DNA from: JAICJR01 sp036491015
GTDB lineage: Bacteria; Actinomycetota; Thermoleophilia; Solirubrobacterales; Thermoleophilaceae
Direction: 5' to 3'
NCBI GenBank assembly: GCA_036491015.1
Contig: DASXCV010000309.1
Location: 1 to 10,001 of the forward strand
DNA: 10,001 nt
In this document: positions 5,867 to 10,001 of the stretch, piece after piece
How the letters are laid out: each line of letters starts with the position of its first letter
Numbering within the stretch: the stretch's first letter is position 1
Program-made: the position numbers and the translations under genes
The notes under the pieces: generated by a model
Told to the model about the DNA's origin: nothing
The model's input: only the letters and a program-made list of their open reading frames with translations
The model's database searches: none

Positions 5867-7203
5867 GCGCCGCGCTCGACCGCGCCCCGGTACCGCCCGG
5901 CAACCTGCTGATTCGCGGGGCCCATCTGATCGATCCGCGCTCGGGTCTCGACCGCGAGGGGGACCTGCTGGTGCGCGACGGCGAGATCGCGGAGATCGGC
6001 GAGTCCGGCGCGTTGAGCGCGCCCGACGGCGCCGAGGTGGCGGACGGCTCCGGGCTGCATGCGCTGCCCGCGTTCGTCGACCCGCACGTGCACCTGCGCA
6101 CGCCCGGGCGAGAGGACGAGGAGGACATCGACTCCGGCACGCGCGCGGCCGCGGCGGGCGGCTTCTGCGCGATCCTCGCGATGCCCAACACGGACCCGGT
6201 GGTGGACACGGCGTCCGTGCTCAGCGCGCTGCGCCGCCGCGCGCGCGAGCAGGCACGCGTTCCCGTCGGCTTCACCGCCGCGATCACACGCGGACAGGCG
6301 GGCGAGCAGCTCACCGAGATGGCCGAGCTGGCCGCCGAGGGCGCGGCCGCGTTCACCGACGACGGGTTGCCGGTGCGCTCGGCCGGCGTGCTGCGCCAGG
6401 CGCTCCAATACCAGAAGCTCGCGGGCCGCACGATTGCGCTGCACGAGGAGGACCCGTCGCTGTCGGCCGACGGCGTGATGCACGAGGGCGCGGTGTCGGC
6501 TCAGCTCGGGCTCGCCGGCATCCCGGCGGTGAGCGAGTCCACGATGGTGGCGCGCGACGCCGCGCTCGCCCAGTACGAGGGCGCGCGCATCCACATCCAG
6601 CACGTGTCCGCGCGCCAGACCGTCGAGGTGATCGAGCGGGCGAAGGCCGCCGGTGTGCAGATCACCGCCGAGGCCACGCCGCACCACCTCTCGCTCACCG
6701 ACCAGGCCGTGCTCGCGCTCGACAGCAACTTCAAGATGAACCCACCGCTGCGCTCCGAGGACGACCGCCAGGCGCTGATCGAGGCCGTGCGCTCGGGCGT
6801 GCTCGACTGCATCGCCACCGACCACGCCCCTCACGCGCGCGAGGAGAAGGAGCAGCCGTTCGAGGCGGCGCCGATGGGCGTGACCGGACTCGAGACCGCG
6901 TTCGCCGCGCTGCACACGGACCTCGTGCTGTCCGGCCTGATCGGCCTCGAGCTGCTCGCGGAGCGCATGACCGCGGGCGGCGAGCCGTTCGGGATTCCCG
7001 CGCCCGTGCTCGCCACCGGTGTTGCGGCCAACATCGTGCTGGTCGACCTCGACGCCGAGTGGGAGGTGGGCGAGGCCGGCTACGAGAGCCGCTCGACCAA
7101 CTGCTGCTTCGCCGGGCGCAGGCTCACCGGGCGAGTACGGATGACGGTCGCCGGCGGCACGGTGGCCTATCGCGAGCGGTCGTTTGCGATCGGAGCAGTG
7201 TGA
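5863..7203 (+). CDS. pyrC: Dihydroorotase, type I
   Basis: A 446-residue amidohydrolase-fold zinc enzyme that cyclises N-carbamoyl-L-aspartate to dihydroorotate. The full type I ligand set is visible: Asp73-x-His75-x-His77 in DPHVHLRTPG, the FTDDG motif (164-168) holding the bridging Asp, His194 in LHEED, His247 in IQHVS, and Asp320 in ATDHAPH. MPNT (107-110) and NFKMNPPLR (289-297) are further dihydroorotase marks. The length and the FTDDG Asp, in place of the carboxylated Lys of the type II enzymes, support the bacterial type I class, which often associates with PyrB. GTG at 5863 overlaps the pyrB stop by 4 bp, so translation is probably coupled; no strong Shine-Dalgarno is present. The stop overlaps carA by 4 bp. 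Confidence 0.97.
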   Translation: MSAALDRAPVPPGNLLIRGAHLIDPRSGLDREGDLLVRDGEIAEIGESGALSAPDGAEVADGSGLHALPAFVDPHVHLRTPGREDEEDIDSGTRAAAAGGFCAILAMPNTDPVVDTASVLSALRRRAREQARVPVGFTAAITRGQAGEQLTEMAELAAEGAAAFTDDGLPVRSAGVLRQALQYQKLAGRTIALHEEDPSLSADGVMHEGAVSAQLGLAGIPAVSESTMVARDAALAQYEGARIHIQHVSARQTVEVIERAKAAGVQITAEATPHHLSLTDQAVLALDSNFKMNPPLRSEDDRQALIEAVRSGVLDCIATDHAPHAREEKEQPFEAAPMGVTGLETAFAALHTDLVLSGLIGLELLAERMTAGGEPFGIPAPVLATGVAANIVLVDLDAEWEVGEAGYESRSTNCCFAGRRLTGRVRMTVAGGTVAYRERSFAIGAV

Positions 7204-8324
7204 GCGCCGCCCCCGCGTACCTGCTTCTCGAGGACGGCACGCGCTTCGACGGCGACTCGGTCGGCGCACCCGTTCCCTCCACCGGCGAGGTCGTCTTCAA
7301 CACGTCGATGTCGGGCTACCAGGAGTCGGTCAGCGATCCGAGCTACCGCGGCCAGATCATCATCTTCACCTATCCGCTGATCGGGAACTACGGCGTGTCG
7401 GCCGAGGCGATGGAGTCGGACCGGATTCACGCGCGCGCGGTCGTGATGCGCGAGGGCATGAACCGCGAGGACGCGCCCGGCGCCGAGGGCGGCTGGCTCA
7501 CCTGGCTCGCGGACTGCGGCGTGCCGGCGATCTCCGGCGTCGACACCCGCGCGCTCGTGCTCCACATCCGCGACAAGGGTGCGATGCGCGGCGGCGTGTT
7601 TCCGGGCGAGCTCGCGGAGTCAGAGGCGCGCGAGCGCGTGATGGCGGAGCCGCCGATGGTGGGCCAGGATCTCGCGCGCGAGGTCACGCCCGCCGAGCCG
7701 ATCCTCCTCGACCCGGACAACCCGGGCCCGCGCATCGTGGCGATCGACACCGGGATCAAGACCTCGATCGTGCGCAACCTCCGCGAGCGTGGCGCGCGGG
7801 TGGAGTTGCACCCGTGCACGTCGAGCGCCGACGAGCTGCTCGCGCGCGAGCCGGACGCGGTGTTCCTCGCCAACGGCCCCGGCGACCCCGCGGCGCTCGA
7901 CCACATCGTCGACACGGTCCGCCTGCTCGTGGGCCAGACGCCGGTGTGGGGAATCTGCCTCGGCCACCAGCTTCTGTGCCGGGCGGTGGGACTCGAGACC
8001 TTCAAGCTGCCGTTCGGCCACCGCGGCGCCAACCATCCGGTGAAGGACCTCGAGACCGGTCGCATCGACATCACGAGCCAGAACCACGGCTTCGCGGTGC
8101 TCGGCCCCGACGGCAAGCAGACCATCGACACCGACGCGGCGATCCGCTGGGACACCGACTTCGGCCAAGCCGAGCTGAGCCTTCTGAATCTCTACGACAG
8201 GACGGTGGAAGGCCTGAATCTCCTGGACGTTCCAGGCTCAACGGTGCAGTACCACCCCGAAGCAGGCCCAGGACCCCACGACTCGCTGTACCTCTTCGAC
8301 AGATTCCTGGAACGAGTGGGATGA
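7200..8324 (+). CDS. carA: Carbamoyl-phosphate synthase small (glutaminase) subunit
   Basis: A 374-residue glutaminase subunit that releases ammonia from glutamine and channels it to CarB. The N-terminal CPSase small-chain domain shows LLEDGTRFDG, FNTSMSGYQE, DPSYRGQIIIFTYPLIGNYG and SGVDTRALVLHIRDKGAMRGG. The C-terminal class I glutamine amidotransferase domain has ANGPGDP, the nucleophile elbow GICLGHQLL with Cys253, SQNHGFAV, and the catalytic His352/Glu354 in VQYHPEA. The start is GTG 7200, overlapping the pyrC stop by 4 bp. Over roughly the last 50 codons usage drifts to codons rare elsewhere here (AAT, AGG, GGA, CCA, TCA, GCA). The stop TGA overlaps an ATG that opens a 13-codon mini-ORF leading to carB. 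Confidence 0.97.
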   Translation: MSAAPAYLLLEDGTRFDGDSVGAPVPSTGEVVFNTSMSGYQESVSDPSYRGQIIIFTYPLIGNYGVSAEAMESDRIHARAVVMREGMNREDAPGAEGGWLTWLADCGVPAISGVDTRALVLHIRDKGAMRGGVFPGELAESEARERVMAEPPMVGQDLAREVTPAEPILLDPDNPGPRIVAIDTGIKTSIVRNLRERGARVELHPCTSSADELLAREPDAVFLANGPGDPAALDHIVDTVRLLVGQTPVWGICLGHQLLCRAVGLETFKLPFGHRGANHPVKDLETGRIDITSQNHGFAVLGPDGKQTIDTDAAIRWDTDFGQAELSLLNLYDRTVEGLNLLDVPGSTVQYHPEAGPGPHDSLYLFDRFLERVG

Positions 8325-8361
8325 AAACGCCAGTCGCCAGTCACCAGTCACCAGTCACCTA

Positions 8362-8362
<1 letters not shown>
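8321..8362 (+). CDS. Possible 13-codon coupling mini-ORF between carA and carB
   Basis: ATG at 8321 overlaps the carA stop (ATGA), and the frame MKTPVASHQSPVT ends at TAG 8360-8362, whose last base is the first base of the carB GTG (TAGTG). The ORF is made almost wholly of a 7-bp tandem repeat. No Shine-Dalgarno precedes it, so it would be read by ribosomes ending carA. The peptide itself is unlikely to have a function. The value would be in bringing ribosomes to the carB start, which also lacks a Shine-Dalgarno. That it is translated is an inference. Confidence 0.4.
8329..8359 (+). repeat. 7-bp tandem repeat, four units plus a partial fifth
   Basis: The units are GCCAGTC (8329), GCCAGTC (8336), ACCAGTC (8343), ACCAGTC (8350) and a partial ACC (8357-8359). 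They fill almost the whole 37-bp gap between the carA stop and the carB start. No other such run is seen in the window. Seven is not a multiple of three, so unit gain or loss shifts the frame of the mini-ORF that crosses the repeat. Confidence 0.9.

Positions 8363-10001
<1,639 letters not shown>

Noticed and set aside
5820..7199. Long upstream extension of the carA frame
   Set aside because: The stretch before GTG 7200 lies over pyrC in another frame and is Arg-rich with no CarA similarity. The GTGA overlap start gives the normal N-terminus and length.

Overview
The window is very GC-rich, with strong G/C preference at third codon positions, GTG starts and tightly overlapping genes. This and the operon order pyrR-pyrB-pyrC-carA-carB point to an actinomycete-type bacterium (Actinomycetota). 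Thermoleophilia/Solirubrobacterales-like is my best guess from the general look of the proteins, but I could not test it by search.

Layout. (1) 1-741: the C-terminal part of ribonuclease Z, cut by the window edge. (2) 716-2800: a TetR-family regulator followed by a DHA2-type (14-helix) MFS exporter. Each gene is preceded by a copy of the same 20-bp imperfect palindrome (729-748 and 1353-1372), so this looks like a self-contained, autoregulated drug-efflux cassette. The tetR promoter lies inside the last codons of rnz and its transcript is probably leaderless. (3) 2764-4233, minus strand: a second DHA2-type exporter, convergent with the first and overlapping it by 37 bp. (4) 4234-4349: a 116-bp divergent intergenic region. 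It carries a likely extended -10 for the pyrimidine operon and a recognisable PyrR-binding RNA hairpin that pairs with the pyrR Shine-Dalgarno sequence. (5) 4350-10001: the de novo UMP operon, made of pyrR (regulator), pyrB (aspartate transcarbamylase), pyrC (dihydroorotase), carA and carB (carbamoyl-phosphate synthetase; carB is cut by the window end).

The pyrimidine genes form an unbroken chain of stop/start overlaps (1, 4, 4, 4 and 1 bp). The carA-carB junction is the oddest spot. A four-unit 7-bp tandem repeat there encodes a 13-codon mini-ORF that begins on the carA stop (ATGA) and ends on the carB start (TAGTG). carB has no visible Shine-Dalgarno of its own, so the mini-ORF could pass terminating ribosomes from carA to carB. 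Because the repeat unit is 7 bp, gain of one unit would fuse the mini-ORF in frame to carB.

CarA and CarB make carbamoyl phosphate, PyrB joins it to aspartate, and PyrC closes the ring to dihydroorotate. PyrR senses UMP and probably represses translation of the whole operon through its leader hairpin. I see no phage, IS element, CRISPR array or RNA gene. The window is mostly ordinary core metabolism plus an efflux locus, and the regulatory junctions are the interesting part.
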